In this document: positions 1 to 11,385 of the stretch, piece after piece
How positions within the stretch are numbered: the first letter of the stretch is position 1
Layout: each line of letters begins with the position of its first letter
NCBI GenBank assembly: GCA_963383645.1
Contig: OY726571.1
Span: 25,281,616-25,345,615, forward strand
Direction of reading: 5' to 3'
Origin: Muscardinus avellanarius
Lineage: Eukaryota > Chordata > Mammalia > Rodentia > Gliridae
DNA: 64,000 bases
Made by a program: the position numbers and the translations under genes
Notes under the pieces: generated by a model
What the model was told of the DNA's origin: nothing
Database searches by the model: none
Seen by the model: only the letters and a program-made list of their open reading frames with translations

Positions 1-1940
1 CTAATCTCCTAAGGTATGAATCTTTGAGGGACAACCCATGTCTAACATATAGCAACACCCACTGGTATCTCAATGAAACAAGACTGAGAACTCTAGGGAG
101 TTCCTGGTGATTTCATCACCACCTTTCCCTTCTTGGCCTCTCAAGATCCTTGGACTGTTCTGGTTGAGAAGAGGGCTGAACGTAGGAGTTCTTTCCTGGG
201 TAAAATCCTAAGGAAGCAGTGCACATCCGACTGAAAATACAGGACTATCCTGTGAATACGATGATAAAAGGCAAGAGTGGGAAAGAATAAAGTCTTGTCT
301 ACGTAGGCAATGCTTTTGAAAAGGCCGAATTCAAACTTTTTAACCATCAAGCATCACCTAACTTAGGAGGTGATCCCCCTACCTACACTAAATGAGCCTC
401 CGCTTTTCACTCACTGTCTTCAAATTTCTCTTAAAAGAGACATACTTAACAGCTCATTGATATTTTTCAATCCAACAGGAAATGTGCCATTTGTACCAGT
501 AATAAGAAAGGGAAGACCATTATCTCAATTGCTGATTTCAGCCAATCCAGTAAGTAAATAGCCTGGGCCCAATCTCTATAGACAGTTAAACTGTGCAGTA
601 CTTGATAAATGCTCCTGTGTGGCTGATCTAAAGCAAAACAAAGGGCACTTCTGGATAAAAGACAGTTGCAAAAATTAACATTAGATTCTAGAGGAGATTG
701 CAGATGCAGGATCAGACACTACCCTAGCGAGAGCGTTACCTATTACAAAAGAGTGATGGTTATTAAAAGAACAATAAGCCGCTGCTGATACATTTAAAGC
801 ATTCTGCAATCAATTTTAAGATAAGTAACAGTGCCTGAAGTTGAGTACAATAAGATATCGAAAAACCGGTGGTTCTGCTTTATCATTTGAGATTTACAGC
901 CTAAGGGGAAAAACAGCATAAAATATAAACCCCATCCAAATGCTTAACAAAGCCTTGCGATTAACTTTCCATTATCACAAGCAAACTTGGTGTAATGGGA
1001 ATTTTTAAAGAAAGATGTGGGTCCTAGGAATGATGAAGTTTGGTAACTCAGACCCCGGATCTTTCAAAAACTTATATCTTCCTTTTCACCCAATTATAAA
1101 ATCCTTGCCAGAAGCAGGGAAAATCTATATGCTAATCATATTTCCAATCGGGCTAAAACTGAAGGAAGGAAAGAGGACAGCATAAATCTGACTCAGAGGG
1201 CAAAAGGACTGGCGTGAAAATAAGTGATTAAAAGATTCTAAAATGTCCGGCTCTGCTGAGTAATAACCAAGAGGAGACGTGACTGTCATTGGAATCCGTC
1301 CACAGAGCAAACAATCACCAAAGTCATTACTGAACTGAATAGAAGGAATAAATTGGGACGGAATTAAGAACAGAGAAATGCGAACTAAATATGCACGATG
1401 AGAAGCACTGCCAAGAGAGTGAAACATCTAAACATCTCCCCGGGGATAATTATGAGCCGTCATCTCAGGAGGCTTCGGAAAAGGTCAGGCTCTACCATGA
1501 CCCAAATAGGCATTTCATCCCGTCCTTTGAATTGGAAAAGGCCTTCTTAAAAGAGCAAGTTTGTGGTTTTTAAAGAGAGTAATTGTCTAAAATTCTCCAA
1601 CACATGATGTTAGTTTTAGAAAAAGGAAGAAAACAAAGACCATGGGGGAAAGGCAGGTTGCTGGCAAGCTGAGAGGTGGTAGGAAACACCACCCTGTCTA
1701 GACTGTTCAGAAAATCACAGCAGACCTGTTCCCGACAACAGGCTTCTGCACTGGCTCTCTTAAGAGAAATGGCACAGGCATCTACCCATCCAGCCGCATG
1801 AAGTGGTTTTTCCTAGCAATAGCCTCAGCAGTTGGTGACGACTTGCCACATAAATTTTTTTTGTCCTGAAACTAAAAAATAATTCTCTAAGCACCACCGG
1901 AAGCTGGCCTCCATAACATTGTGTATTTTTGACAAATGGA
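1..1940. other. unique sequence, no feature recognised
   Basis: I read both strands and saw no SINE, LTR, microsatellite, RNA gene or convincing exon. Open frames here are short and have no recognisable protein similarity. It could hold undetected regulatory sequence, which cannot be judged from one sequence alone. Confidence 0.5.
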
Positions 1941-1944
1941 ATTT

Positions 1945-2110
1945 AGCAGAGTGGTGGCTCGGAACACAAGCCACAAGCCCTGCTTCTGTTCAAACAGACC
2001 TGGGTTCAGCTCTGATAGTTGCTTTGTGATGGCTGACCTGAACATCACTTTTCAATGACCCAAATTCTCAGCTAAAAATGAGGTAATGTTTTGTACCTTT
2101 AGCAGTCAGA
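1945..2110 (+). repeat. MIR SINE (ancient mammalian)
   Basis: The order of blocks matches the MIR core. There is a 'gacctgggttc' box, then a degenerate stretch where MIR normally reads 'ctgtgtgacc', then the 'tctcagctaaaaatgaggtaat' tail that corresponds to the MIR 'tctgtaaaatgggg' segment. It is strongly diverged, as expected for a pre-eutherian repeat. Confidence 0.7.
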
Positions 2111-4200
2111 ATTCTTGGTTGCAATGAATTACAATGGAAATGTTAAGCAGAAACGAAATCTATTGAAAGGCTGTTAGAAAGCTCAGAAAACCAGCAGTAG
2201 AAACTAATAAGAAAATGGATGGGAACTAAAACAGGTGAATCACACCTCCATGGGAAAGATTATATCACAAAAACTGTCTTGATAGGACATCAATGTATGA
2301 ATTGCGGCCACCACTGCGATGGGACCCACGCTGCTAAGAGTCTGCTGCTCCCAGACACTGGGTGCTGTCTCTGTCCACTCTTTTATTTGCCATTGAGTGA
2401 TGAATACCAAGAAATCTCTGCCTCTTGCTTCTCTCACACTTATTACCCCACTGGGAAGCCCTGATTGGCCAGGCCTGGGCCACCTCTGTACACCATAGGT
2501 TCCAGAGGGGGCAGAGTGTGACTACCTGGTCCCCTTCCTTTTCTTTAGTGGAAAGTAAGACTCAGTCTCCCATTGAGAGTCCCAGAATGGGTGACTTCCT
2601 CCAAATGAAAAAGAGGTTTGAAGGCTGGGAAAGACAGAAAAAAAGACAATTATTTCAGTTCATCCTTTTATCTGCCCAACTTTGACTACTTAAACTTCTC
2701 CCAGAAGTTCCCACCTGACAAAAATGTGACTACATCTATTTAATCAAAAAGATATAAACCGCCTCCCAAATGAAAACAAACATAATAAAACCTCCTCCCC
2801 CAAAGAAAATATCTGTTTTTGCACCAACTCAAACCATGCTCTACAATATTACACACACACACGCACGGATGCATGCACGCACACACTCTCATATGAATCA
2901 CAGCAAAGAAGGAAATATAGGTAGAAAGGAAATCCATGATAATTATATCTCCAGTTGGTTACTAGGCCATAGCTAAAATTTTATTTCATCTTCCGTAGCC
3001 CATTTGCTGCTCAGAGTTTTATTGCTGGTAAGGTCACCCAAATATTTATTCCTGGGTAATATGAATCCTTGAAAATGAATCTATGTGGAATTTCAGTAAC
3101 CCTCTATTCAATATTATCTCTGAGTTTAGTAGAAGAGAGTACCCTATAATATATCCTAAATATCATAGCGGCCACCTGCTCTCACCCTGATTCTCAGAAT
3201 CAATCACGACAGTCAACACCAAACTCCTCTGTTCCAGTGGCACAAGAAGACCAAAGTAGCCAGGTAGCGGTCTCACTTTCCAAATTAGAAAGCCTATTGT
3301 TTCATTTTCTAGCATACATACTCACTTCTCAAGCACTGAAGGCTCCAACAAGAAGCATCCAAGGTCATAGGAATAGAAACAAAAATGGTGAATTGGTCAT
3401 TAGGTATAATTAATTATATTCCTTGATCCAAGATAGTTATAACTGGAAAAGCACTACATTAGTCCAAAAAATGCAGTTGATATCAGGCTCTATATAGCAC
3501 CTTGCAAAATATTACATGCCAGCTGGCACAGGAAATAAAATTTCAACATGCCTGTCAATCAAGCCAGCTGCCCCTGGATGATACAGAACGTGTGAACACT
3601 AACAAATATCTGAGTATTAGCCTTTCTTAATTCACTGTAAACTCAGTTCTTGATCAGATGCAAAGTTGTGTGGAATACTCTGTTTAACAAAGTCTTTAGT
3701 AAATCCATGATTGTCAGGAATCCAATATTCAGCGAAATCATTAGGCACTGATCACGGAGTGTTTAAATCCTTACATCATGTCACTTTCCAGCTTTCTTAG
3801 ACAGCAGATGCTGCTGCTTGAAGTTCCTCCCAGTGGAAAGACTTACCTTCATCACTCTAAGCTGAGTGGGGGCATAATTGCACTCCACTCCACTTCTAGC
3901 TCATGCAAGCCTCGGGTTCGGACCACTACATCAAGTCAAAACATTTCCTCTTTATTAAAATAGTCTTAGAGAACTCCCATGAGTCCATACGTGTTTCCAC
4001 AGTTGTAAAACAGGATTTGAAAAATTGTAAGAATGAAATAAGTAATTGCACTTAGTCCACAGTCTGATCTGAAGTACTTTTTTAGGTAAGAGCCAAAGTG
4101 TTTGGGTAAGGAAATGAAATCACATACAGATATTTATAAGGATTTAACAGATGAAACATCAATAAATACATTAATGGTCCATATTTACCCTGTTTTCATT
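2110..4200. other. unique sequence with a short CA-rich patch
   Basis: No transposon or gene could be supported. The only simple repeat is an imperfect CA/GCAC patch at about 2853-2887. Confidence 0.45.
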
Positions 4201-4203
4201 GAG

Positions 4204-4415
4204 GTTGAGATTGGCGGCATGGTGGCCCACACTTACAATCCCAGTACTTGGGAGGCTGAGACAGAAGGATCCCAGGTTTGAGGACGGCCTGAGCAAGTAG
4301 TGAGACTCTCATCAACCTAATGAGACCCTGTTTCAAAATAAAAATAAAATAGGTCTGGGGTGCAGCTTGGAGGTTGAATGTCCCTGGGTTCAAGTTCTAC
4401 TACCATAGGGAAGAA
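4204..4415 (+). mobile_element. B1-ID dimeric SINE (older copy)
   Basis: The left half carries the 7SL-like start with 'ggcatggtggcc' and 'cttgggaggctgag'. The right half carries the ID-like 'ggtctggggtgcagcttggaggtt' and the B-box-like 'ccctgggttcaag'. An A-rich linker of 'caaaataaaaataaaat' joins them. Substitutions and a small deletion around the linker mark it as old. Confidence 0.85.
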
Positions 4416-4473
4416 AAGAAGTTAGGCATTTTAAACTCAATTCATGGACACAAATACATGCTCATTTTTTTCT

Positions 4474-4583
4474 AAAAAATATATAAAATGTTTCATGAAT
4501 TTACATGTCATCCTTGAACAGGGGCCATGCCAATCTTCTCTGTATCGTTACAAATTTGGCATAAGTGCTGCCAAAACAAGCAC
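4474..4583 (-). pseudogene. U6 snRNA retropseudogene
   Basis: Read on the minus strand, about 107 nt align end to end with U6 spliceosomal RNA. A 5' 'gtgcttgttttggcagcac' sits at 4583, the catalytic ACAGAGA box is intact (plus strand 'tctctgt' at 4537-4543), followed by 'ggccccTg' and 'aggatgaca', with a U-rich end at about 4474. Several substitutions in the 5' stem and middle show it is not a functional gene. There is no clear upstream proximal sequence element or TATA box of a snRNA promoter, which agrees with L1-mediated retroposition. Confidence 0.85.
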
Positions 4584-4731
4584 TGCATATTCAGTTTTTA
4601 ATGAATTACAAGTGAAAATATTACAGTTCTGTATCAAATGAGAACAACTCTAAGCATTTCTGGTTCCCATAAGTTTTACTTACATTAGACTTCCTATAAC
4701 AGACTATTCTAATTTGATCATAACTTAATTT

Positions 4732-4852
4732 GGGGTTTTTTTTTTTAATTTAAAGAAGTTTATTAAAAAGATAGAAATACAGAAAATAGTTACAGCCCCA
4801 TGCCAAAATGGCATGAGGGGGGAGGGTGGCCCAGGCCAACTCACCACTCCCC
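4732..4852 (-). mobile_element. retroposed R region of an LTR-A transcript
   Basis: Minus-strand sequence from 4852 to about 4747 matches only the central part of the LTR-A family, from just after its TATA-box-predicted start site (compare 11788) to just past its AATAAA (compare 11873-11878). It ends in a run of 11 A (poly-T at 4736-4746 on the plus strand). It is flanked by a perfect 16-bp duplication, 'gatcataacttaattt', at 4716-4731 and 4853-4868. So a short capped and polyadenylated LTR transcript was retroposed by L1-type machinery. It also keeps the R-region hairpin 'ccatgccaaaatggcatg'. Confidence 0.85.
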
Positions 4853-4916
4853 GATCATAACTTAATTTTGATCATACAAAATATGCTACACTTTTACTCC
4901 TCCTTACCTGCCAATG

Positions 4917-4918
<2 letters not shown>

Positions 4919-4961
<43 letters not shown>
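4919..4961. repeat. (AT)n microsatellite
   Basis: An uninterrupted run of about 21 AT dinucleotides lies directly next to the poly-T tract of the following minus-strand SINE. Confidence 0.95.
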
Positions 4962-4979
<18 letters not shown>

Positions 4980-5155
4980 TTGGTGGTACTGGGGTTCCTG
5001 GAAGCCCTTCTACCTCCGGGCTACACTCCCAGACCTATTTTATTTTTGAAAACAGGGTCTCTTAAGCCAGCACGGCTGGCTTCGAACCTATGCGATCCTC
5101 CTGTCTCCGCCTCCCAAGCACGGGGATTATAAGCGTGCGCCACCACGCCCGGCCC
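4962..5155 (-). mobile_element. B1-ID SINE, short 'cttaagagacc' subtype
   Basis: Poly-T, then 'ggtggtactggggttcctgg', the linker complement 'tttgaaaacagggtctcttaagccagc', and the B1 end 'ccaccacgcccggcc'. It belongs to the young, compact subtype that lacks the 'ctacttagtgaggctctcagcaa' block. The flanks share 'ccaatgtt' (about 4911 and 5153) as a target-site duplication, with the AT microsatellite grown between it and the tail. Confidence 0.92.
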
Positions 5156-5407
5156 AATGTTTTATATTTTGACTTTACAAATTTGCATCTTTTTATATTG
5201 TGTCTGACTTAAATTATTGTCACTATTATTATTTTAATAGTTGTACCTTTAAATCTCTATACCAAAGATACAAGTCATTTATACAACATTATTACAGTAT
5301 TAGAATATTTTGATTTTGATTGTGTACTTAGTTTCACCTGTGACTCTTATACTTTCAGGTTACTATTTAGCATTCTTTTCCTTCAGCTTGAAGACCTGCC
5401 TCTCTAG

Positions 5408-5620
5408 AATTTTTTTTTTTTTTTTTTTTTTTGAGGGCAGGCGTACTGGATTTGTGGGGCATTCTACCTCTGAGCTCTACTCCCAGCCCAATTTTATTTT
5501 TTATTTTGAAACTTGCTAAGGGCCTCACTAAGTTCCTATAACTGGCCTGGAGCCTGCAATCCTCCTGTCTCTGCCTCTCAAGTACTGGGATTACAGGTGT
5601 GTGCCATCATACCTAGTTTA
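5408..5620 (-). mobile_element. B1-ID SINE (older copy)
   Basis: Poly-T at 5410-5432, ID half with 'ggcattctacctctgagc', linker 'ttttattttttattttgaaac', and B1 half ending 'gccatcatacctag'. The CpG positions of the B1 end have decayed, which indicates age. Confidence 0.88.
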
Positions 5621-5654
5621 GCTTTTCTTCTCCTTCTCCTACTCCTTCTTCATA

Positions 5655-5868
5655 TCCTTCTTCTTCTCTTATGATACAAAGATTGAACCCAGGGGCATTC
5701 TACCTCCAAGCGATACCCCTAGCCCTATTCTTTATTTTGAAACAGGGTCTCACTAAGTCGTGGAGGGGCTCACTAAGTAGCTGAGGCTGGCTGCAAACCT
5801 GTGATCCTCTTGTCTCAGCCTCCCAAGAGCGGGGATTACAAGCATGTGCCACCATTATGCCCAGAGCT
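5655..5868 (-). mobile_element. B1-ID SINE (older copy)
   Basis: ID half with 'attgaacccaggggcattc', linker 'ctttattttgaaacagggtctc', a doubled 'ctcactaagt' block, and B1 end 'ccaccattatgcccag'. A pyrimidine-rich CTT tract at 5626-5660 sits in place of its poly-T tail. Confidence 0.88.
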
Positions 5869-5879
5869 GGTTTAGCATT

Positions 5880-8467
5880 TCTTATAAAACAGGTCTGTTG
5901 GTGATGAACTGTCTTAGCTTTTTCTCTGAGAAACCTGTCTTTCCTTCAGACCAGCTGCATTAGATACAGTATTCTTGCCTGATAGTTTTTCTTTTATTCC
6001 TTTAGCACACTGAATATATCATTCCACTCTCAAAACTGTAAGGTTTCTACTCAGAAGTCCCACTGCTGTTCTCCTCCGTCTCGGCCTCCCAAGTACTTGA
6101 ATTATAGCATGTGCCATCATGCCTGGCACTGATTATAACTTTTAAATAATCCATCTTAGAGTTCATAGATTCTTCCTTCTTGATTATGCTGTTGATGCTT
6201 TCTATTGCATTGTTTCATTTTATTCTTTTTTTTTTTTAGTTTCAGAGTTTCTGTTTATTTGTAGACAGATAAATCAATGGATAGATAATTTCAATCTCTA
6301 TTAGATTTCTCTTTTGTATTATTATGTCCCTGACTTCATTGTTTATCTTTTCTTGACATGTGCTGAACTTCCTTAAGACAAGTATTTTGAATTATTTGTC
6401 AGGCAGTTAATAAGTTTCCATTTCTTCATAGCTACTGGTACTTTATTTTGTTTGTGGTGAGGTCGTACTTCCCTGATCATTCTTGATCCTGTAGCTATGC
6501 CTTATGCCTGTAGCTATACCTTGGTGTCTGCACATTTGAAGTAGGAGCTTATTCTAGTGTTTGCAGAGTTTTCAGACTGAATTTGTCTAAGAATGTTGTC
6601 CGCTAGTCAACCCATCCAGAGATTCTGAGCAGACTGCCTGTCAGGTGGGATTCCTACTGGAGTCTTTAAGGAAGGCTAGCTTGACGCCTGGATCAGCAGG
6701 TGGGCAGACCTGTGTCTTATAGCCACAGGTTTGAGCTTGGAGCCTGGGTCTGTGAGAGTAGGCCTCCATCCTGTATCTGAAGGATCTAGCTTGAAGTCTG
6801 GGTCCACAGGAGCTGGCCTGGTGTTGAGACAGGCTTGAAGCTTAAGTCAATGAGCATGTGCTAGGGGTCTGGGCCCACAGGAACTGGCCTAGAGTCTAGG
6901 TATACAAGAGTGGTCCTAGAGCCTAAGTTCATAGGTAATGGCCTGGCATTGATATCTACTGGGATGGATCTAGATCCTGTTTCTACTGGACCAGGCCTGG
7001 GCCCTAGGTCTACTGGAGATTGGAGCCACAAAAACCAGCCTGCAGCCTGGAACTGGCATAGTGTTGGGGCAGGCAAGGAGCCTGGGGTCATGAGTGCTGG
7101 CTGAGTCATGAGGGTTGGATCTATGGGGGTGAGTTGGAGCCTTTCCATGGAGGCCAGCTTGAGGTTGGGTGTGCAAGTGCTGACAGGGAGGCTAGGTTTA
7201 TGAGGGTTAGCCTCATTCCTGAGACTATAAGGAACAGTCTTGAAACCTGGGTTTATATCCAAACCCGGAGTTTGGATATAAGGAGACCAGACCAGCACAG
7301 AGATCTACTGAAATGGACCCAAATTTGGGTCTGTTGAAGCATAGGGCTGCAGGAACCAGCCTAAAAAATCGAGCCACATGGATTGTCCTGGCACTGGGAA
7401 GGCAGGATTTTAAGTTCAGAATGTTGGCTTGCCATAGGGTCCTCCTGAAGTTTGGGGTTATTTTGGCCAACCTGGCTCTAGAATAGTCTTGAACCTGGGG
7501 TAGGCTGGAAGCCTAGAGCTACAGGAACTGGCCTGGCACTAAAAAGTCCTGAAACTAATATCCATATAGGGTATGCTAAAGGCTGGGTCCATGGGTCCTG
7601 GCCTGATGACTAGGGTCAAGAAGGCTAGCCTGGTATGGGGATGGCCCTGAAGCCCGGGGCCATTAGGATCAGCCCAGTGTAGAGGGCTGTCAGAATTCGG
7701 GGCTGTTAGGGGGAGTCTGGAAATCAAGTCCGTGGAGTTACTTAGTCCTGGTCTGTGGCAGGCCAAAGGGTAGATCTGCTGGGGCTAGCCTATCTCTGGA
7801 GTAGACCTAGAGACTGAGTCCAGAGGACAGGTCTAAAGACTTAAGCCGTAGCCTGGTGGCTTAGGTGACAAGTACACAATGGAGTCTGGGGCCATGGTAG
7901 TCTGCTGGGTGGGCCTAGTATTGGTATTTAAAGCGAAGTCCCATGCTCATTTGACTCTTCTTTCCCCACATAAAGGTTCTCTCTTTCCACACTGTGCTGT
8001 TGGAGCTATTGGAGGGGAGACTCTGGTAATAAAAAACTCTCCTTCCACCGGGCATGGTGGCACACGCTTGTAATCCCCGCGCTTGGGAGGCGGAGACAGG
8101 AGGATTGCGCGGGTTCGAAGCCAGCCGTGCTGGTTTAAGAGACCCTGTTTCCAAATAAAAAAGTATATAAATAGGTCTGGGAGTTTAGCCCGGAGGTAGA
8201 AGGGTTTCCAGGAGCCCCAATACCACCAAAAAAAGAAAAAGAAAAAGAAAAAGAAAAAGAAAAAGAAAAAGAAAAAGAACCTCTCCTTCCTTACTTCTTC
8301 AATATGTATTTTCTTGTTTCTATGCCATACCCAATTGCTGTAATTGCTCACCTGATTTCTCTTATTTCTTTTGCAGATATTTCCATTAGTAGATAGCTGT
8401 TTCAACTGATGTTTCTGGGAAAGAATGAGTGTCAGAAAGCCCTCTTCTGCCATCTTGCTGACGTCCA
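5880..8467 (-). mobile_element. ancient L1 (L1M-type) 5' UTR region, interrupted by a SINE
   Basis: Sequence at about 5890-6600 resembles the well-known L1M 5'-UTR block ('ctgttggtgatgaact', 'gatacagtattcttgcctg', 'cttccttaagacaagtattttgaatt'). At 6640-7890 a degenerate minisatellite-like tract of 'agcctgggtc...caggaactggcctg' motifs follows, which is also typical of L1M 5' UTRs. The plus-strand end 'gccatcttgctgacgtc' (about 8448-8464) reads as a start 'gacgtcagcaagatggc' on the minus strand, a YY1-type motif expected at an L1 5' end. So the L1 starts near 8467 and runs leftward. No ORF1/ORF2 remnant was recognised. Orientation is inferred mainly from that start. Confidence 0.72.
8047..8280 (+). 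mobile_element. B1-ID SINE, short subtype, with (AAAAAG)n tail
   Basis: Starts 'ccgggcatggtggcacacgc', contains 'ctggtttaagagaccctg' and 'ggtagaagggtttccaggag', and ends in a hexanucleotide (AAAAAG)n tail at about 8228-8279. A perfect 10-bp duplication 'ctctccttcc' lies at 8037-8046 and 8281-8290. It inserted into the ancient L1. Confidence 0.95.
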
Positions 8468-9352
8468 ACTCTAAGAATTTCTATACAGTTTCTACATAGA
8501 ATCTTTGTGTAAAAACTCACTAGTCTAGACTAATCGGTTACCAGCGCTCTGTTTCTTCCTACAAATCATTGCCCTTTATTCAACTGTATCCATTTAGGAA
8601 AGCCAAACTAGGGCATCAAAAAAGGAAGCCATAAACAGAGGTCTCAGAACAACGTTGTAAAGAGTCAAACTGAAGTTTCTTTGGTAATGTCTCCACACTG
8701 ACACTGTCATCATGAAACTCTAATTTGGTCCATCAGTTCATCTTTTTCCAAGCACTGATATAATTACAAGGGGGGAAATGAGCACAGGAGACATCTGGAG
8801 AAACTCAAAAACCTGAAGGTGAGAGACTGCTTGTTACACCTCCTCCTACATGATGTATTCTAGACTGAAGTTTTAGAGTGTCTCTTACAGCAAAAGTGTT
8901 ACTTCATCATAATTTCCCCTTGAACAATTCCATTTTAAAATAACTGAATATTTAATTAATCCCCCAGAGAGATGCAAAATATGCAGTTTCTCAATTGATT
9001 AATGAGTAAAAATTTTAGTTTTTCTGTAACTCTTTAACCTCATTAAAATCAAATGAAATGCCCCCAAAATGCTTATAGTTACACAATCTAAGGGATATTT
9101 GACGGCTAGAGTTGAATTTAATTACACATCTGTAGGACCATTGATTTCTGGACAGCTTTCATTCTATTTTCACAACTGAGTTGTCCCTGAATTGAAAGGA
9201 GAGGGGACTAATCACAATCTATAATTTTGTAAAAATATATAAACATGCATTTGTAAATGGCAGTTCACGGTAAAATAGAAATGCTATGTAGTGGGTATTT
9301 TAATGAGTACTTGATTAATTTTACATGATGAATTAAAAATTCTACAGAAGAT

Positions 9353-9438
9353 GGGCTGGTGATATAAATCCGTGGTTGAGCACTTGCCTAAAATGTGTGA
9401 GGCCTTGGGTTTGATCTCAGTAGAGCAAAAAATAAAAT
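9353..9438 (+). mobile_element. ID element
   Basis: A tRNA-derived ID SINE: 'gggctggtgatataaatc' A-box region, 'gtggttgagcacttgcc', 'gtgtgaggcc', B-box 'tgggtttgatctcag', then an A-rich tail. A perfect 17-bp duplication 'aaaattctacagaagat' flanks it at 9336-9352 and 9439-9455. Confidence 0.95.
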
Positions 9439-9772
9439 AAAATTCTACAGAAGATAAAGAAAAATGATATCCTGGCTTTTTCCTAGCTATGACTAAGCAG
9501 TTAAACCAATCTCTTGGCTAAAATAGTGGACAGCTAAAGGGTGATTACTTTTAAAACCAGATTGACAACACTAATGGTGTTTCAAGACAATTTTGAGAAC
9601 ATTTCAGGTATCACAAGGAATCAAAATAGCCACCAATGAACTATATGTTCTCCTTGTTTCAAAAAGTCATAAAACAACCTTTGTTCTGAGATATTTTCAT
9701 GGTGATAGAAATAATAAAATGGGTAGAAAGAACATATTACACTGAAAAATAAGAAGAATAATCCTTACTTTT

Positions 9773-10473
9773 TGTTATGGTTTGGGAGAATATGGTTGTG
9801 GGGAAACTGTTCCCTGGGGACCCCTGCTAGGGTCCCGGACACACTTTCCCCCAACCCATAACAAAACCCAAAATAACCAAAAACAGAAAAACCGCGGGTT
9901 CTTGTCCTAAACTAAGAAAAAATATGCATAGCTTGGACAGTTGCTGAAGATTTAAAGAAGTTTATTTAAAAAGATAGAAATACAGAAAATAGAAATACAG
10001 AAAATAGTTACAGACCCATGCCAAAATGGCATGAGGGGGGAGAGTGGCCTTGGCCAACTCACCACTCCCAAGATACAGCACTGTGGTCCAGAATTCTTAT
10101 ACCCATGACCTCCATCTTGTTTGCATAATTCTGACGTAGTGAACGTCCCTGTAAGGTACCTCCCCTTATCCTGTGAAGTACCTCCCCCAGCAAGGTGTGG
10201 CAAGGTGTCTCCTTTCATGAAGGTCAACCCCTCCTACCATCTTAGCTAGCTTATCTAATCATGTAGATCTGTCTTTAGATAGAGAAAGGCCTTGGTCTCC
10301 TCTCCTATTGACTTGTTAATTTCTTTTAGCTGTGTTAATTTACATTGGAATAGTTGCCTGCTTTTAGGCAGAAACCAAGTCCTTGCACAGATTTTCCCCT
10401 CACCCAATTTTTGAAATATATTAATAATCATAGCTTTCTCAAATCTTCCTAGGCCATTCCCAATACTAGTACA
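9773..10473 (-). mobile_element. solo LTR, family LTR-A (copy 1)
   Basis: A 701-bp LTR in reverse orientation. It begins TG and ends CA, with a perfect 5-bp duplication CTTTT at 9768-9772 and 10474-10478. On the minus strand it carries a CRE-like 'tacgtcag', a TATA-like 'tataag', the hairpin 'ccatgccattttggcatgg', and AATAAA downstream. It contains a local duplication of 'aaatacagaaaatag' near 9980. No internal retroviral sequence is attached. A 5-bp duplication is usual for ERVL/ERV3-type elements, but the class is not certain. Confidence 0.88.
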
Positions 10474-10479
10474 CTTTTC

Positions 10480-11380
10480 ACATATTAATCAAAGCAAAAG
10501 TGGGGGAAAAGAGTCACATGTTACACTCTGGACAGAAACATCAATGAATGGGCTGTAGGTGAGGTCACCTTGGGACTTTCAACAACTAGGTGAACATCAA
10601 GGGAGAAGAGGCATTTCCAGAAGAGGGTCTGAGGAGTTCAGAGATGGGAACTGCACTCAGATCCAGCAGGGTTTCCTCAATGTACATGATAGAAAGAAAT
10701 TCTTGCATGTCTGAAGAGACACAGAGGTTAACTAGGAAAGCAAGGAACACACATTCTAAAGAGAAAGTGGGTCATCAAAAAGGAGAGAGAGATGCCCTTG
10801 GGGTAATGTTCATTCAAAGGAGAATACTGGCCCCCTCCAGAGTAAGAGATACTCATTTCAGAAGTGGGGGTTTATGGTTCTTCTTTTAAAGGAAACCTGG
10901 TGAAAGGTAATTGTGGGAAAGTCTATAAGAAGGACATTAGTCCAGGGATCTCAGGACAATCTGTGGATTGGATCATTTTCTGGATCCTTAGGCTGATTGT
11001 GGCCTCCATTATCTGATCAATAGTAACTGATCAATAGTAATACCGGAAAGTCCCCTAAATTATAGGTTTCTCAAGATATTGTATCTCTCTTGTTTAAGTA
11101 TTTATTAGGGGAACTAATTAATAGTGCACACAGTAATTATCATGAGTGTGCTTCCAGTAACTTAGAGATTGAATGAAGATTTGTAGATTTCCCAGAAATT
11201 TGGCAAGGAGGCCTAGAGGAGAAAACTGGCTGGGGAGTGACAATATGAGGAACTTTAGCACAGATCTTCCAAATTAAAGTAATATTTGCCTCGTCCTTCT
11301 TTTGTTCCTGTTTTCTACCTGTTTTCTTATTTCTTCTTTCCTACCTCAAGACAAGTTTTCAGACCCCCATACTTAACCAC
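10480..11380. other. unique sequence between two LTR-A copies
   Basis: The 900 bp separating the inverted pair of LTR-A copies has no retroviral similarity that I can see. Together with the separate target-site duplications of each LTR, this argues that they are two independent solo LTRs and not the ends of one provirus. Confidence 0.5.
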
Positions 11381-11385
11381 ATCAC

